NCBI GenBank assembly: GCA_910578175.1
Contig: CAJTPF010000009.1
Coordinates: forward strand, 6,421-41,363
From: an uncultured Lachnospiraceae bacterium
Lineage (GTDB): Bacteria; Bacillota; Clostridia; Lachnospirales; Lachnospiraceae
Reading direction: 5' to 3'
Length of the DNA stretch: 34,943 bases
The notes under the pieces were generated by a model. The model ran no database searches, was not told where the DNA came from, and saw only the letters and a program-made list of their open reading frames with translations. Below, piece after piece: positions 14,826 through 23,090 of this stretch (positions within the stretch are counted from its first letter, which is position 1; the number at the start of each line of letters is the position of its first letter). The position numbers and the translations under genes are program-made.

Positions 14826-15760
14826 TGGAAATGGCAGAGCAGATGATAAACGGAATCATAAATGTCTATAAGGAACGGGGATTTACTTCTCATGATGTGG
14901 TAGCGAAACTTCGGGGCATACTGAAGACAAAAAAGATCGGCCATACTGGAACGCTGGACCCGGATGCGGAAGGGGTTCTGCCGGTATGTATCGGAAATGC
15001 CACGAAACTATGCGATCTGTTAACGGATAAGTCGAAAGAATACCGGACAAAATTACTGCTTGGTACCGTTACGGATACGCAGGATACCGCAGGAACCGTT
15101 ATCAGTGAAACCGGATTGTGGAAAGAAATAGGCACGGAAGAAATCCGTCAGGCGGTTTTGGGATTTATTGGCGGATACAGTCAGATACCGCCTATGTATT
15201 CCGCTTTAAAAGTTAACGGAAAAAAATTATATGAACTTGCCAGGGAAGGCATTGAAGTGGAACGAAAGCCGCGGAATGTAGAGATTTATAATATAGAAAT
15301 ATTAAACATAGAGGTACCGTATGCGGAATTTATCGTCCGATGTTCCAAGGGGACTTATATCCGGACACTTTGCCATGATATTGGCAGGAAACTGGGCTGC
15401 GGAGGCTGCATGGCTTGTCTGGTGCGGAATTCGGCAGGAAGATTCCATATATCGGACAGTCATACCTTATCAGAGATTGAAGCGTTGTGGAACGAAGGCC
15501 GTTTTTTTGAATCCGGCATACTGCTGGAGACCGAAAAAGCCCTGGATGAGTATGAAGTGCTGAAGACCGGTCCTCATGCGGATAAGCTGGTAAGAAACGG
15601 AAACGTGCTCACATGGGAGTCGTTTTCGAATGTAACCGGTATGGAAGACCGTGCGGAAGACGGACAATGGTTTCGGATCCATGACTCTGCCGGCCGGTTT
15701 CTGGCAATCTATGAATATCAGAAGAAAAACCGGATATTTAAGTCCAATAAGATGTTTTGA
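14822..15760 (+). CDS. truB: tRNA pseudouridine(55) synthase TruB
   Basis: Makes pseudouridine 55 in the T-loop of tRNAs. The first ATG (14822) overlaps the nrnA stop. ATG codons at 14831 and 14843 (MINGIINVYKERG, the most typical family start) are alternatives, so the first seven residues are uncertain. Motifs: KKIGHTGTLDPDAEGVLP, containing the catalytic Asp of the LDPxAxGVL signature; PPMYSALKVNGKKLYELA; and CSKGTYIRTLCHDIG. The C-terminal extension of about 80 residues is a PUA-like segment. Length is normal. It is followed after 28 bases by ribF, its usual partner. Confidence 0.95.
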   Translation: MMEMAEQMINGIINVYKERGFTSHDVVAKLRGILKTKKIGHTGTLDPDAEGVLPVCIGNATKLCDLLTDKSKEYRTKLLLGTVTDTQDTAGTVISETGLWKEIGTEEIRQAVLGFIGGYSQIPPMYSALKVNGKKLYELAREGIEVERKPRNVEIYNIEILNIEVPYAEFIVRCSKGTYIRTLCHDIGRKLGCGGCMACLVRNSAGRFHISDSHTLSEIEALWNEGRFFESGILLETEKALDEYEVLKTGPHADKLVRNGNVLTWESFSNVTGMEDRAEDGQWFRIHDSAGRFLAIYEYQKKNRIFKSNKMF

Positions 15761-15788
15761 CGCAGACGGGAAGAAAGGAAGAATGAAC

Positions 15789-16736
15789 ATGCATATTTAT
15801 ACGACAGGCGATAATATCGGACTGAGCGGCACAGCGGTTACCCTGGGGAAATTTGACGGACTACATTTGGGACATCAGGAGTTGATCCGGCAGCTGATTC
15901 GGGAAAAAGAACAGTCCGGATTATCGCCTGTTTTATTTTCCTTTGATACGGCGAAACGGAAGGGAGCCGGTTCACTGACTTCTATCCGGGAACGGGCGCG
16001 GTTATGTGAAACATTCGGAATCGAACATCTGGTTTTATTTCCGGTCAATGAACAGACGATGGCAATGCCGGCGGAAGATTTTATAAGAGAGATACTGGCA
16101 GGAGAATTGGGGGCGAAAACGGTAGTGACCGGAACGGATTTCCGCTTCGGAAAGGGCCGGAAAGGAAGCGTGGATACCCTGATCCGGTACAGCAACCGTT
16201 TCGGTTATTCTGTTATTACCATACCCAGCCGACTGTATGAAGATGAAAAAATCAGCAGTTCCAGGATCAAACAGGCCATGAGCCGGGGAGACCTGAAAGA
16301 AGCGGAAGCCATGCTGGGATACCGTTATTTTGTAATGGGAACCGTGATTAAAGGCAGACAGCTGGGCCGTACGATGGGAATCCGTACGCTGAATCTGGCA
16401 GTGGAAAAAACAAAACTGCTTCCGCTCCAGGGAGTATACGGAACAACCGCAGTCATCGACGGAAAGCAATATAAAAGCATTACCAATATCGGAACCTGTC
16501 CTACGGTAACGGACGGCGGGGCGGTTTCCGTGGAGACCCATGTGCTGGACTTTGAAGAAGAGGTGTATGGTTCCGAGGCGGCGGTGTATTTTGATTTTTA
16601 TATCCGGAAGGAACGGAAGTTTGAAAATCTTGAGGCGTTGCAGAGACAGATCTGCAGTGACATTGAGAAGGTACGGGAAATTAAACATTTACCGTCTGTT
16701 ATGCGGCGGGATATAAATGATATAGTCGGTATTTGA
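15789..16736 (+). CDS. ribF: bifunctional riboflavin kinase / FAD synthetase
   Basis: Converts riboflavin to FMN and FMN to FAD. The ATG at 15789 is chosen because AAAGGA lies nine bases upstream; the ATG at 15783 is possible. The N-terminal FAD synthetase (nucleotidyltransferase) domain has GKFDGLHLGHQELI (the HxGH nucleotide-binding motif) and TGTDFRFGKGRKG, then SSSRIK (written IS-SSRIKQAMS in the protein). The C-terminal riboflavin kinase domain has GTVIKGRQLGRTMGIRTLN and later SITNIGTCPTV and HVLDFEEEVYG. This is the last gene of the rimP operon and is followed directly by an intrinsic terminator. About 315 residues, normal for the family. Confidence 0.95.
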   Translation: MHIYTTGDNIGLSGTAVTLGKFDGLHLGHQELIRQLIREKEQSGLSPVLFSFDTAKRKGAGSLTSIRERARLCETFGIEHLVLFPVNEQTMAMPAEDFIREILAGELGAKTVVTGTDFRFGKGRKGSVDTLIRYSNRFGYSVITIPSRLYEDEKISSSRIKQAMSRGDLKEAEAMLGYRYFVMGTVIKGRQLGRTMGIRTLNLAVEKTKLLPLQGVYGTTAVIDGKQYKSITNIGTCPTVTDGGAVSVETHVLDFEEEVYGSEAAVYFDFYIRKERKFENLEALQRQICSDIEKVREIKHLPSVMRRDINDIVGI

Positions 16737-16766
16737 ATCCCCATCGGTTTTGTTGGGGATTTTTTG
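16736..16766 (+). terminator. intrinsic terminator after ribF
   Basis: AATCCCC / GGGGATT stem with a 12-nt loop followed by TTTTTT, starting at the ribF stop. It closes the rimP-ribF operon. Confidence 0.85.
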
Positions 16767-16817
16767 TTGGGAGTACTGCCGGGTAAAAAACTAAAAGGTA
16801 AATACGCCGGATTCCGC

Positions 16818-16846
16818 TTGACATCCCTCTCTCGAATTTATAAAAT
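16818..16846 (+). promoter_or_regulatory. promoter of the CpaE-like/FHA gene cluster
   Basis: TTGACA (16818-16823), 17-nt spacer, TAAAAT (16841-16846): a near-consensus sigma-A promoter about 65 bases before the CpaE-like start codon, giving a ~60-nt leader. Confidence 0.75.
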
Positions 16847-16912
16847 AGAATTAGTTTTTTGATGAGAAATACAATATGAAAATAAAAAACATCTTGGAAA
16901 GGAAATACATAT

Positions 16913-18034
16913 ATGAAATGTAAGGTAGTGATTTTTGAGCAGGATCAGAATTATCAGAACCGTCTTCTGGTGGCTTTGCGTGAAAAGTTTGCGGACCTGT
17001 TAGATGTGATTCCCTGCAGTGAATCCTCGGACATTTTAAAATGTATCGAACGGCATCATCCGGATTTACTGGTGATCAACGAAAGAATTGAATATGATTT
17101 ATCGGAAATACCAGAGGACTGTGCCGTTGCCTGCTTTACGGAATTCAGGACCGCAGAAAAAGTCAGGAATAAGCCGGCGGTCTGCAAATATCAGAAAGTG
17201 AAAGAGATCAGTTCCGGATTTCTGGAGATCGTCAGGGATTACAAAGCAGTATTGGCAGTGAAGCGTGAGGAAGAACAGAAAGCGGAAGAAGAGCAGAAGG
17301 CGGCAGCAAAACGCATTGCGGCAAGAAGACAAGATCCCGATGTGCTGGTATTTCTTTCGTCACGGCAGGGGAACGGAAGCGCCGTGGCTGCCGCCGCCTG
17401 TGCAATAAATGCGGCAGAGAGAGGTCTTTCCGTACTCAGTCTGGGTATCAGACCGTTAAAACATCAGACCGACATTTTTACGGATACCGGGAAAGACGGG
17501 AATCTGAAGGAACTGACAGAATCGGCCAACCGGGAGGAACTGACGGAAGAATGTCTGGAACAAAATATTTGTACAGATATATCCGGAGCCGATTATTTTG
17601 ATACCGGAAGCGAAGAGGTCTGGATGGCGGCGTTGGAGAAAAAGGGATTTTTACATATATTGTCGGTCATCGGAAGAATGGCGAAATATGATGCCATTAT
17701 ATTAAACATAGATTCCTCTTTAAATGCGGTTAATCTGGAAGCATTGAAGTCTGCAGCAAAGATCATCATGGTCGGAAGTGGAACCGGGGATTCCAATGCG
17801 GGGATTGAAGCATTTTTCAGCGCGTTAAAGAGATATGATGAATACAGTGGTACGGCAGTGGCGGAACGTGTTTCTGTTTTATATAATAAATTTATAAATC
17901 TGAACTGTACAATGCTTTCCATGCCGGGTGTGGATGTGATCGGAGGGATAAATCTGCTGGATGTTGCGGAACCGAGAAAAATATCCGAAAATATGGCGAA
18001 AATGATGATTTTTAACTCGCTGGTCAGCGAATAG
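16913..18034 (+). CDS. CpaE-like protein: receiver-like domain plus degenerate ParA/MinD-type ATPase domain
   Basis: A 373-residue cytoplasmic protein. Residues ~1-110 resemble a response-regulator receiver fold (VVIFEQDQNYQNRLLVALRE; PDLLVINE), followed by a Lys/Glu-rich coiled linker (~118-140). A ParA/MinD-type P-loop domain (~142-370) then starts with DVLVFLSSRQGNGSAVAA. In active relatives this loop reads like KGGxGKT; here the Lys is absent, so ATP hydrolysis is doubtful. This architecture is that of CpaE/TadZ proteins, which position Flp-pilus (Tad) secretion systems, but no other tad gene is present in the window. Thirteen bases separate it from the FHA gene, implying an operon. A regulator or localisation factor is the safest description. 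Confidence 0.7.
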   Translation: MKCKVVIFEQDQNYQNRLLVALREKFADLLDVIPCSESSDILKCIERHHPDLLVINERIEYDLSEIPEDCAVACFTEFRTAEKVRNKPAVCKYQKVKEISSGFLEIVRDYKAVLAVKREEEQKAEEEQKAAAKRIAARRQDPDVLVFLSSRQGNGSAVAAAACAINAAERGLSVLSLGIRPLKHQTDIFTDTGKDGNLKELTESANREELTEECLEQNICTDISGADYFDTGSEEVWMAALEKKGFLHILSVIGRMAKYDAIILNIDSSLNAVNLEALKSAAKIIMVGSGTGDSNAGIEAFFSALKRYDEYSGTAVAERVSVLYNKFINLNCTMLSMPGVDVIGGINLLDVAEPRKISENMAKMMIFNSLVSE

Positions 18035-18046
18035 GAGGTACGGCAG

Positions 18047-19036
18047 ATGGTAAATTTAACGATAGAGCAGGACGGAGATTTCAAGAATGCAGTGTATATG
18101 CTTCAGCCGGACGACAGGATCGACAATCTGACACTGGGGATGCTCGTCAATAACAATATTAAGGGAACGGCGCCGGTTTCTCCGGTCCGGATCCGCAACG
18201 ATAGATATTTTCAATATGAGATTACGGAGAAAGTCACCATGCGGGAATATCTGGGTGAGGCCGTCCGCCGGGATAAACTGCTGCAAATATTTTTACAGAT
18301 AGCGGAAACGCTGCTGGAAGCGGAAGAATATATGATAAAACCAACTTCCTTTTTACTGGACGAGCAGAACATTTATGTTGACGAAAATACGGGAGCCGCT
18401 GCATTGATCTGCATACCACTGCTATCGGTGGTAAATGACGGGAATATGTGTGGTTTTTTTAAAAAAGTATTGTTTTCCTGCCGGTTTGATCTGGAAGAAG
18501 ATAGTAATTATGTAGGGCGGCTGATCACGGTTCTGAATCCGGAAACCTATTCATTAAGTGATTTTATTGAAGAATTACAGAATATGCAGGGGAAAAGCAA
18601 TGAAGAGATGAACGGGAGTGAAACGGTTTCTTTCAGGATATCCGAAGAAAAAAGAGGGTTACAGGGACCAGGGAGTTCCGGACCGGCCTCTGAACCGAAC
18701 AAATCCGTTGAATCAGAGATGGAGTCGGAACCGGAACATATTCCGTTTTTGATACGAAGCAAAACCTCTCAGAAAATACGGATCACAAAGGATGAGTTCC
18801 TGATCGGTTCCGAACAGGAATCCGTTGACTGCTGGATTGACGATAATCAGACTATCAGCAGGAAACATGCCAGAATTGTACGTCATGAACAGGAATATTT
18901 CGTGGTGGATAATGACTCCAGAAACCATACCTATCTTAACGGTGTTTTAGTGGAAAGCGGAGAAGAGCATTATGTTCCTCATGGCGCCATGCTTCGGTTT
19001 GCGGATGAGGATTTTGAATTTAAAATGCATGAATAA
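18047..19036 (+). CDS. DUF6382-like/FHA-domain protein
   Basis: A 329-residue protein. The ATG at 18047 follows AGGAGG, which overlaps the stop of the previous gene. The N-terminal ~180 residues look like the DUF6382-type domain often placed before FHA domains in clostridia (segments such as FLLDEQNIYVDENTGAAALICIP). A Glu/Ser-rich linker (~185-225) leads into a C-terminal forkhead-associated domain (~235-328) with RITKDEFLIGS, the conserved ISRKHARI and DNDSRNHTYLNG, the last two forming the phosphothreonine-binding face. FHA domains bind phosphothreonine peptides, so this protein probably links a Ser/Thr kinase signal to the CpaE-like partner. No transmembrane segment is evident. The membrane protein that follows could be its anchor; this is inference. 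Confidence 0.8.
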   Translation: MVNLTIEQDGDFKNAVYMLQPDDRIDNLTLGMLVNNNIKGTAPVSPVRIRNDRYFQYEITEKVTMREYLGEAVRRDKLLQIFLQIAETLLEAEEYMIKPTSFLLDEQNIYVDENTGAAALICIPLLSVVNDGNMCGFFKKVLFSCRFDLEEDSNYVGRLITVLNPETYSLSDFIEELQNMQGKSNEEMNGSETVSFRISEEKRGLQGPGSSGPASEPNKSVESEMESEPEHIPFLIRSKTSQKIRITKDEFLIGSEQESVDCWIDDNQTISRKHARIVRHEQEYFVVDNDSRNHTYLNGVLVESGEEHYVPHGAMLRFADEDFEFKMHE

Positions 19037-19056
19037 AACGGGAAAGGAGAATACGA

Positions 19057-19269
19057 ATGAGCAGAATGTTATCTATGGCGGCCGTAATGACGGGAGACAG
19101 CGGGGATTCCAATACATACCTGATACTTGGAGGTTTGTGTATAGTTGCAGTCATTATTGTAGTGGTACTGGGAGTTCTGGGGAAAAAAAATAGAATTTTA
19201 AAAGAACGGTGGCATGGCGATCATATGTTCCATGCCATTGTTTCTTTAAACCGGAAGATGGTCTTTTAG
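19057..19269 (+). CDS. very small single-pass membrane protein
   Basis: Up to 70 residues, with AAAGGAG seven bases before the ATG. A short N-terminus containing TGDSGDS is followed by one hydrophobic segment (~22-40) and a positive stop-transfer end (GKKN). An 8-A run (19183-19190) sits exactly at that point. With nine A's the frame would end as GKKK-stop, immediately after the membrane segment. The remaining 26 codons instead run through a hairpin that looks like a terminator (19201-19247). The natural product may therefore be about 45 residues long, through slippage on the A-run or a recent 1-base change. Third gene of the CpaE-like/FHA unit, 20 bases after the FHA gene. Function is unknown; a Flp-like pilin or a membrane anchor are possibilities. 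Confidence 0.6.
   Translation: MSRMLSMAAVMTGDSGDSNTYLILGGLCIVAVIIVVVLGVLGKKNRILKERWHGDHMFHAIVSLNRKMVF
19201..19247 (+). terminator. probable terminator overlapping the end of the small membrane gene
   Basis: GGCATGG (19211-19217) pairs perfectly with CCATGCC (19230-19236). The stem is extended by wobble pairs and by AAAGAA/TTCTTT, and a T-rich tail (TTGTTTCTTT) is included in the outer stem. It ends the transcript starting at about 16853. Confidence 0.55.
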
Positions 19270-19274
19270 AATTA

Positions 19275-19305
19275 TAAAATTCCACTTGTATAAAATGGAA
19301 TTTTA
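19275..19305 (+). other. AT-rich perfect hairpin before the phosphate transporter gene
   Basis: TAAAATTCCA / TGGAATTTTA, a 10-bp perfect inverted repeat with an 11-nt loop. It may be a second weak terminator or part of an operator; nothing further can be said. Confidence 0.4.
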
Positions 19306-19380
19306 AGTTATTGTATATAAGGACAGATAAAAATGGAAGAAGATAAAAGAAAATTGTAACAGAGGCGAAAGGAATATGGA

Positions 19381-21000
19381 ATGAACGGTACAATGGTAAT
19401 CGAATTGCTTGGAGGACTGGGGTTATTTCTCTATGGCATGAAATTGATGGGAGAAGGGATTGAAAAAGTAGCAGGTTCAAAAATGAAGACCATTCTGGAA
19501 TGGTGTACAAAAAACAGACTGGTGGGTGTGATCGTGGGAACGATATTTACGGCCATCATACAGTCTTCCAGTGCAACCACGGTAATGGTAGTCAGCTTTG
19601 TTAATTCCGGACTGATGAATCTGATGCAGGCTGTCGGAGTTATCATGGGCGCCAATATCGGTACGACTGTAACCGCTCAGATCGTTTCCATGGACCTGGA
19701 TGCAATAGCGCCGATTTTCGTGATCATCGGTGTTGTTATGATAATGTTTTTCAAAAATGAAACGGTAAAAAAAGTGGGAGAGGTTGTATTCGGTTTTGGA
19801 ACGCTGTTTCTGGGGATGACCATGATGAAGGAGGCCATGGCGGGCATCAGGGATTCCGCCCAGCTCATGTCAATGCTGGGTTCATTGAAGAATCCTTTTT
19901 TTGCTGTGCTGGCAGGTCTGGTACTGACAACGATTCTTCAGAGTTCTTCCGCAACGGTAGGAATCCTGGTCAGTATGGCGGCCAGCGGACTGCTGGAAGT
20001 ATCCATTTGTTTTTACATAATTCTTGGATGTAATATCGGGGCCTGTACGTCAGCCATCCTTGTGAGTCTGACTGGAAAGAAAAACGCCAAACGGGCGGCA
20101 TTGATTCATCTGTTCTTTAATATTATCGGTTCGATCATTATCATTATGATATTGCTGCCGTTCGGCGGACAGGTGGAATCTGCTATTAATCAGATTTCAA
20201 ATACACCGGGAAGAGCCATTGCCAATACCCATACCTTATTTAAGATATTCCAGGTGATCATACTGTTCCCGTTTGCCAGAGGTCTGGTGAAACTGACGGA
20301 ATGGATGATCCGCGGAGAAGATGATAGGTCCGAACAGTACGAATTAAAATATATCGGTATGGATACCACGGCTTCTCCGGCGGTTGCAGTGCTGGAAGTG
20401 ACCAACGAGATAAAGAGGATGGGGGAGATCGCCAATTATAATCTGGAGCGATCCATGGATGCCCTGATGGATAAAGACAGGGATATCATAAATGAAGTAT
20501 TTGAACGGGAACATGAAGTTGACTTTTTAAGCCGCAGGATTACGGATTTCCTTGTCCGGGTCAATGAGATGCTGCCGATTTCGGAGAGCAAACATATTGC
20601 GGGATATTTTCATGTGGTCAACGACCTGGAGCGTATTGGGGACCATGCGGAGAATATTGCGGAATTTGCGGCCACCAGGATAAATGAAGAGATAGAATTC
20701 AGCGAACAGGGCAGCAAAGAACTGCAACATATGTTTGACATTATGAATAAGCAGGTGAAGTTATCCATTGAAGCTTTTACGGAGAGAAATGAAAATCATT
20801 TAAAAGAAATCATGGAACTGGAAAATGAAGTGGATGATCTGGAGAAAAAATACCAGAAAAACCATGTAAGAAGAATGAGCAAAAATGAATGCAGCCCGAA
20901 GGCAGCTATATTCTCCGATTTGATTTCCAATTTCGAGCGTGTGTCGGATCATGCCACCAATATTGCATTTGCAACCTTCCGGGAGGAAGAGTACATATAA
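19381..21000 (+). CDS. Na+/phosphate cotransporter with PhoU-like tail
   Basis: A 539-residue membrane protein of the NptA/PNaS family. Two inverted Na_Pi_cotrans repeats fill residues ~1-310, each with the diagnostic QSSSAT motif (AIIQSSSATTVM and TILQSSSATVGI) that lines the transport site, and about eight to nine hydrophobic segments. From ~340 to the end is a cytoplasmic helical PhoU-like domain, with E/D-rich segments such as ERIGDHAENI and ERVSDHATNI that bind metal ions in PhoU. The expected role is sodium-coupled inorganic phosphate uptake, the tail acting as a regulator. Start ATG 19381 follows AAAGG. It stands alone, with terminator-like hairpins before it and a new promoter after it. 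Confidence 0.92.
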   Translation: MNGTMVIELLGGLGLFLYGMKLMGEGIEKVAGSKMKTILEWCTKNRLVGVIVGTIFTAIIQSSSATTVMVVSFVNSGLMNLMQAVGVIMGANIGTTVTAQIVSMDLDAIAPIFVIIGVVMIMFFKNETVKKVGEVVFGFGTLFLGMTMMKEAMAGIRDSAQLMSMLGSLKNPFFAVLAGLVLTTILQSSSATVGILVSMAASGLLEVSICFYIILGCNIGACTSAILVSLTGKKNAKRAALIHLFFNIIGSIIIIMILLPFGGQVESAINQISNTPGRAIANTHTLFKIFQVIILFPFARGLVKLTEWMIRGEDDRSEQYELKYIGMDTTASPAVAVLEVTNEIKRMGEIANYNLERSMDALMDKDRDIINEVFEREHEVDFLSRRITDFLVRVNEMLPISESKHIAGYFHVVNDLERIGDHAENIAEFAATRINEEIEFSEQGSKELQHMFDIMNKQVKLSIEAFTERNENHLKEIMELENEVDDLEKKYQKNHVRRMSKNECSPKAAIFSDLISNFERVSDHATNIAFATFREEEYI

Positions 21001-21016
21001 TAAAATATGGTTGTGG

Positions 21017-21044
21017 TTGACAACTGAAAATAATATGATATAAT
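21017..21044 (+). promoter_or_regulatory. promoter of the NlpC/P60 gene
   Basis: TTGACA (21017-21022), 16-nt spacer, TATAAT (21039-21044). Both boxes are perfect. Two copies of GTAACAAA lie just downstream (about 21051 and 21071), a possible direct-repeat regulator site. Confidence 0.75.
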
Positions 21045-21109
21045 ACCTTTGTAACAAAATTAATAAATTCGTAACAAATTTTAATTTTCTTGAAAGGTAT
21101 GAAAAAAAC

Positions 21110-22429
21110 GTGATCAATACATTTTTAAAAAACTATAGAAAAACGATTGGAATCGGAGTTGTATCTTTATCGGCAGCAGTTCTTGTGGGAGCCGGGATTT
21201 CCGGCAGTCACGGTACTGCCAGGAGATATGAAAGAAGCATGGAAGTGACGGTGCCATCTGCCGGGATTGCTTCTGTAATCTATGATGCAGTTGAGAGTAC
21301 GACGGCTGCCAGTGAAGAAAAAGTTCCGGCAAAGGAGTTATCCGCCGGAATTGCCTCGGTTTTGAGCGACTATTATCTTGCACAGGAAGAGAACGGTAAT
21401 ATATCCCCGAATCGCAAGGGATTGGAGAAGGTAGTAAGTATGCTGCCGGGGAATGATACTGCGGGAAATCCGGAAGTTTTGGTTCCGGAAGCGGAGACCG
21501 CCCTGAAAACGGAGCCGGAGACCGCACCGGCAGAGCCTGTGTCAGAAGCGCCGGCAGAAGCGCCTGCGGAAAATACACCGGTAGTTTCCATACTGCCGGA
21601 ATATACCGTGCTGGGTGTTGCCAATGTGACCAATTATCTGAACGTCAGGGAAGAGCCTGACTTGGGCGGAAAAATACTTGGCAAACTTCCGATGAACGCC
21701 GGATGTGAGATAATGGAAGAAACAAACGGCTGGTATAGAGTAAAGTCCGGGGAACTGGAGGGCTATGTGGCAGGAGAATATCTTCTTACCGGTGAAGCCG
21801 CAAACCAGCGGGCGGCAGAAGCGCTCAGCACAGTTGCCCTGGTAAAAGCGGATAAACTGATGGTAAGGGAACAGCCAAATACGGAATGTACCATCTTAAC
21901 CAAGGTAGCTGAAAATGAGGAACTGGAAGTTGCCGAAATATTAAATGGATGGATCAAGGTCAATATTGACAGTGTGACCGGATATGTATGTGCAGATTAT
22001 GTGCAGGTTTATAATACCCTTCCGAAAGGTGTAACATTAAAGCAGCTTTCCTATGGAGAAGGAATTACGTCGACTGCCGTTGATCTGATCGAATATGCAA
22101 AGCAGTTTCTGGGCAATCCTTATGTATGGGGAGGTACCAGTCTGACCAGAGGTGCGGACTGCTCGGGATTTACCATGCGGATATTTGAACATTTCGGATA
22201 TTCCTTAAGCAGGACTTCGGCTGCCCAGTCCAATAACGGCAGACGGGTATCGCTGTCCGAGATCCAGCCGGGAGATCTGCTGTTCTATAATCACGGAAGC
22301 CGTATCGGCCATGTGGCAATCTATATCGGAAATGGTCAGATCATTCATGCAAGTACGGAACGGACGGGTATCATTATCAGTAATGCCTATTATACGACAC
22401 CGGCCTGTGCGGCAAGGATCATAGAATAA
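21110..22429 (+). CDS. secreted SH3-NlpC/P60 peptidoglycan endopeptidase
   Basis: A 439-residue exported wall hydrolase. Start is a GTG at 21110 behind GAAAGG; a five-codon ATG mini-ORF overlaps it. An N-terminal signal or anchor segment (~10-32) is followed by a Glu/Pro/Ala-rich region (~130-165). Two bacterial SH3 domains come next (~175-230, NYLNVREEPD; ~245-300, KLMVREQPN), which bind peptide stems. The C-terminal NlpC/P60 domain (~325-439) has the catalytic Cys in GADCSGF, the His in IGHVAIYIGNG, and a third polar position in IIHAST. It cleaves peptide bonds in the wall stem peptide, typically between D-Glu and the diamino acid. It is a single-gene unit with its own strong promoter. Confidence 0.93.
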   Translation: MINTFLKNYRKTIGIGVVSLSAAVLVGAGISGSHGTARRYERSMEVTVPSAGIASVIYDAVESTTAASEEKVPAKELSAGIASVLSDYYLAQEENGNISPNRKGLEKVVSMLPGNDTAGNPEVLVPEAETALKTEPETAPAEPVSEAPAEAPAENTPVVSILPEYTVLGVANVTNYLNVREEPDLGGKILGKLPMNAGCEIMEETNGWYRVKSGELEGYVAGEYLLTGEAANQRAAEALSTVALVKADKLMVREQPNTECTILTKVAENEELEVAEILNGWIKVNIDSVTGYVCADYVQVYNTLPKGVTLKQLSYGEGITSTAVDLIEYAKQFLGNPYVWGGTSLTRGADCSGFTMRIFEHFGYSLSRTSAAQSNNGRRVSLSEIQPGDLLFYNHGSRIGHVAIYIGNGQIIHASTERTGIIISNAYYTTPACAARIIE

Positions 22430-22437
22430 AAATATTG

Positions 22438-22466
22438 TGGACAAATCATTTTGATTATGTTATAAT
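22438..22466 (+). promoter_or_regulatory. promoter of rpsO
   Basis: TGGACA (22438-22443), 17-nt spacer, TATAAT (22461-22466). Confidence 0.75.
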
Positions 22467-22479
22467 GCTTAAGGCTTAT

Positions 22480-22568
22480 GCTAAATAAATATATTCAGCA
22501 GGTGCTTGGTTTCTGGACACTCCGACCTTTTTCTAAGAGCCTGCAGTGAAATTTCAGGAGGATTTTAT
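22480..22568 (+). promoter_or_regulatory. structured rpsO leader, candidate S15 autoregulation site
   Basis: A ~95-nt leader contains GCAGG-tg-CTT (22498-22507) pairing with AAG-ag-CCTGC (22535-22544). The loop holds the sequence GGACACTCCGACC, with internal pairing potential. The ribosome-binding site AGGAGG follows within 20 bases. rpsO leaders are commonly bound by S15 itself to control translation; I recognise no exact family motif, so this is a proposal from position and fold. Confidence 0.45.
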
Positions 22569-22835
22569 ATGATTTCAAAAGAACAGAAAGCTGAATTGAT
22601 TGCCAAATACGGCAGAACACCGGAAGATACTGGTTCACCGGAGGTACAGATTGCGATCTTAACGTTCAGGATCAGAGAGTTAACAGAGCATTTAAAGATT
22701 CATCAGAAAGATCATCATTCAAGAAGAGGTCTGCTTAAGCTGGTTGGTCAGAGAAGAGGTTTGCTTGCGTACTTAAAGAAAACCGATCTTGAAGGATACC
22801 GTAAGTTAATTGAGCAGTTAGGAATCAGAAAGTAA
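22569..22835 (+). CDS. rpsO: 30S ribosomal protein S15
   Basis: An 88-residue protein, normal length. ATG 22569 follows CAGGAGGATTTTAT. The family signature is complete: DTGSPEVQIAILTFRI, LTEHLKIHQKDHHSRRGLL and GQRRGLLAYLKK, the 16S rRNA-binding helices. S15 is a primary binder of the 16S central domain. It has its own promoter and terminator and precedes pnp, the classic rpsO-pnp pairing. The preceding FHA/CpaE, transporter and NlpC genes separate it from ribF. Confidence 0.98.
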   Translation: MISKEQKAELIAKYGRTPEDTGSPEVQIAILTFRIRELTEHLKIHQKDHHSRRGLLKLVGQRRGLLAYLKKTDLEGYRKLIEQLGIRK

Positions 22836-22861
22836 TTACGGTTGAAAGACAGTGATAGTTC

Positions 22862-22887
22862 GGGGCGGTTTGACCGCCCCTTTTTTT
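22862..22887 (+). terminator. strong intrinsic terminator after rpsO
   Basis: GGGGCGGT-TTG-ACCGCCCC followed by seven T's. Partial read-through into pnp is likely, since no clear promoter was seen between 22888 and 23090. Confidence 0.92.
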
Positions 22888-23090
22888 ACAGAATTATATA
22901 TAAAAGATATGGCAGGCGGATCAATGTAAACCGAGACCACTGAAAAGGACATAGAAAGAACCGGTATATGTATTTTTCAGTGTTTTCGGGCGACCTGCAG
23001 AACAGAAACAATAAGCGATTAATTTAAGAAAGGATGCCATGCGGAAAACTGACACGAAAACAGAATATAAAGCATGGCGATGGTAAGCGT

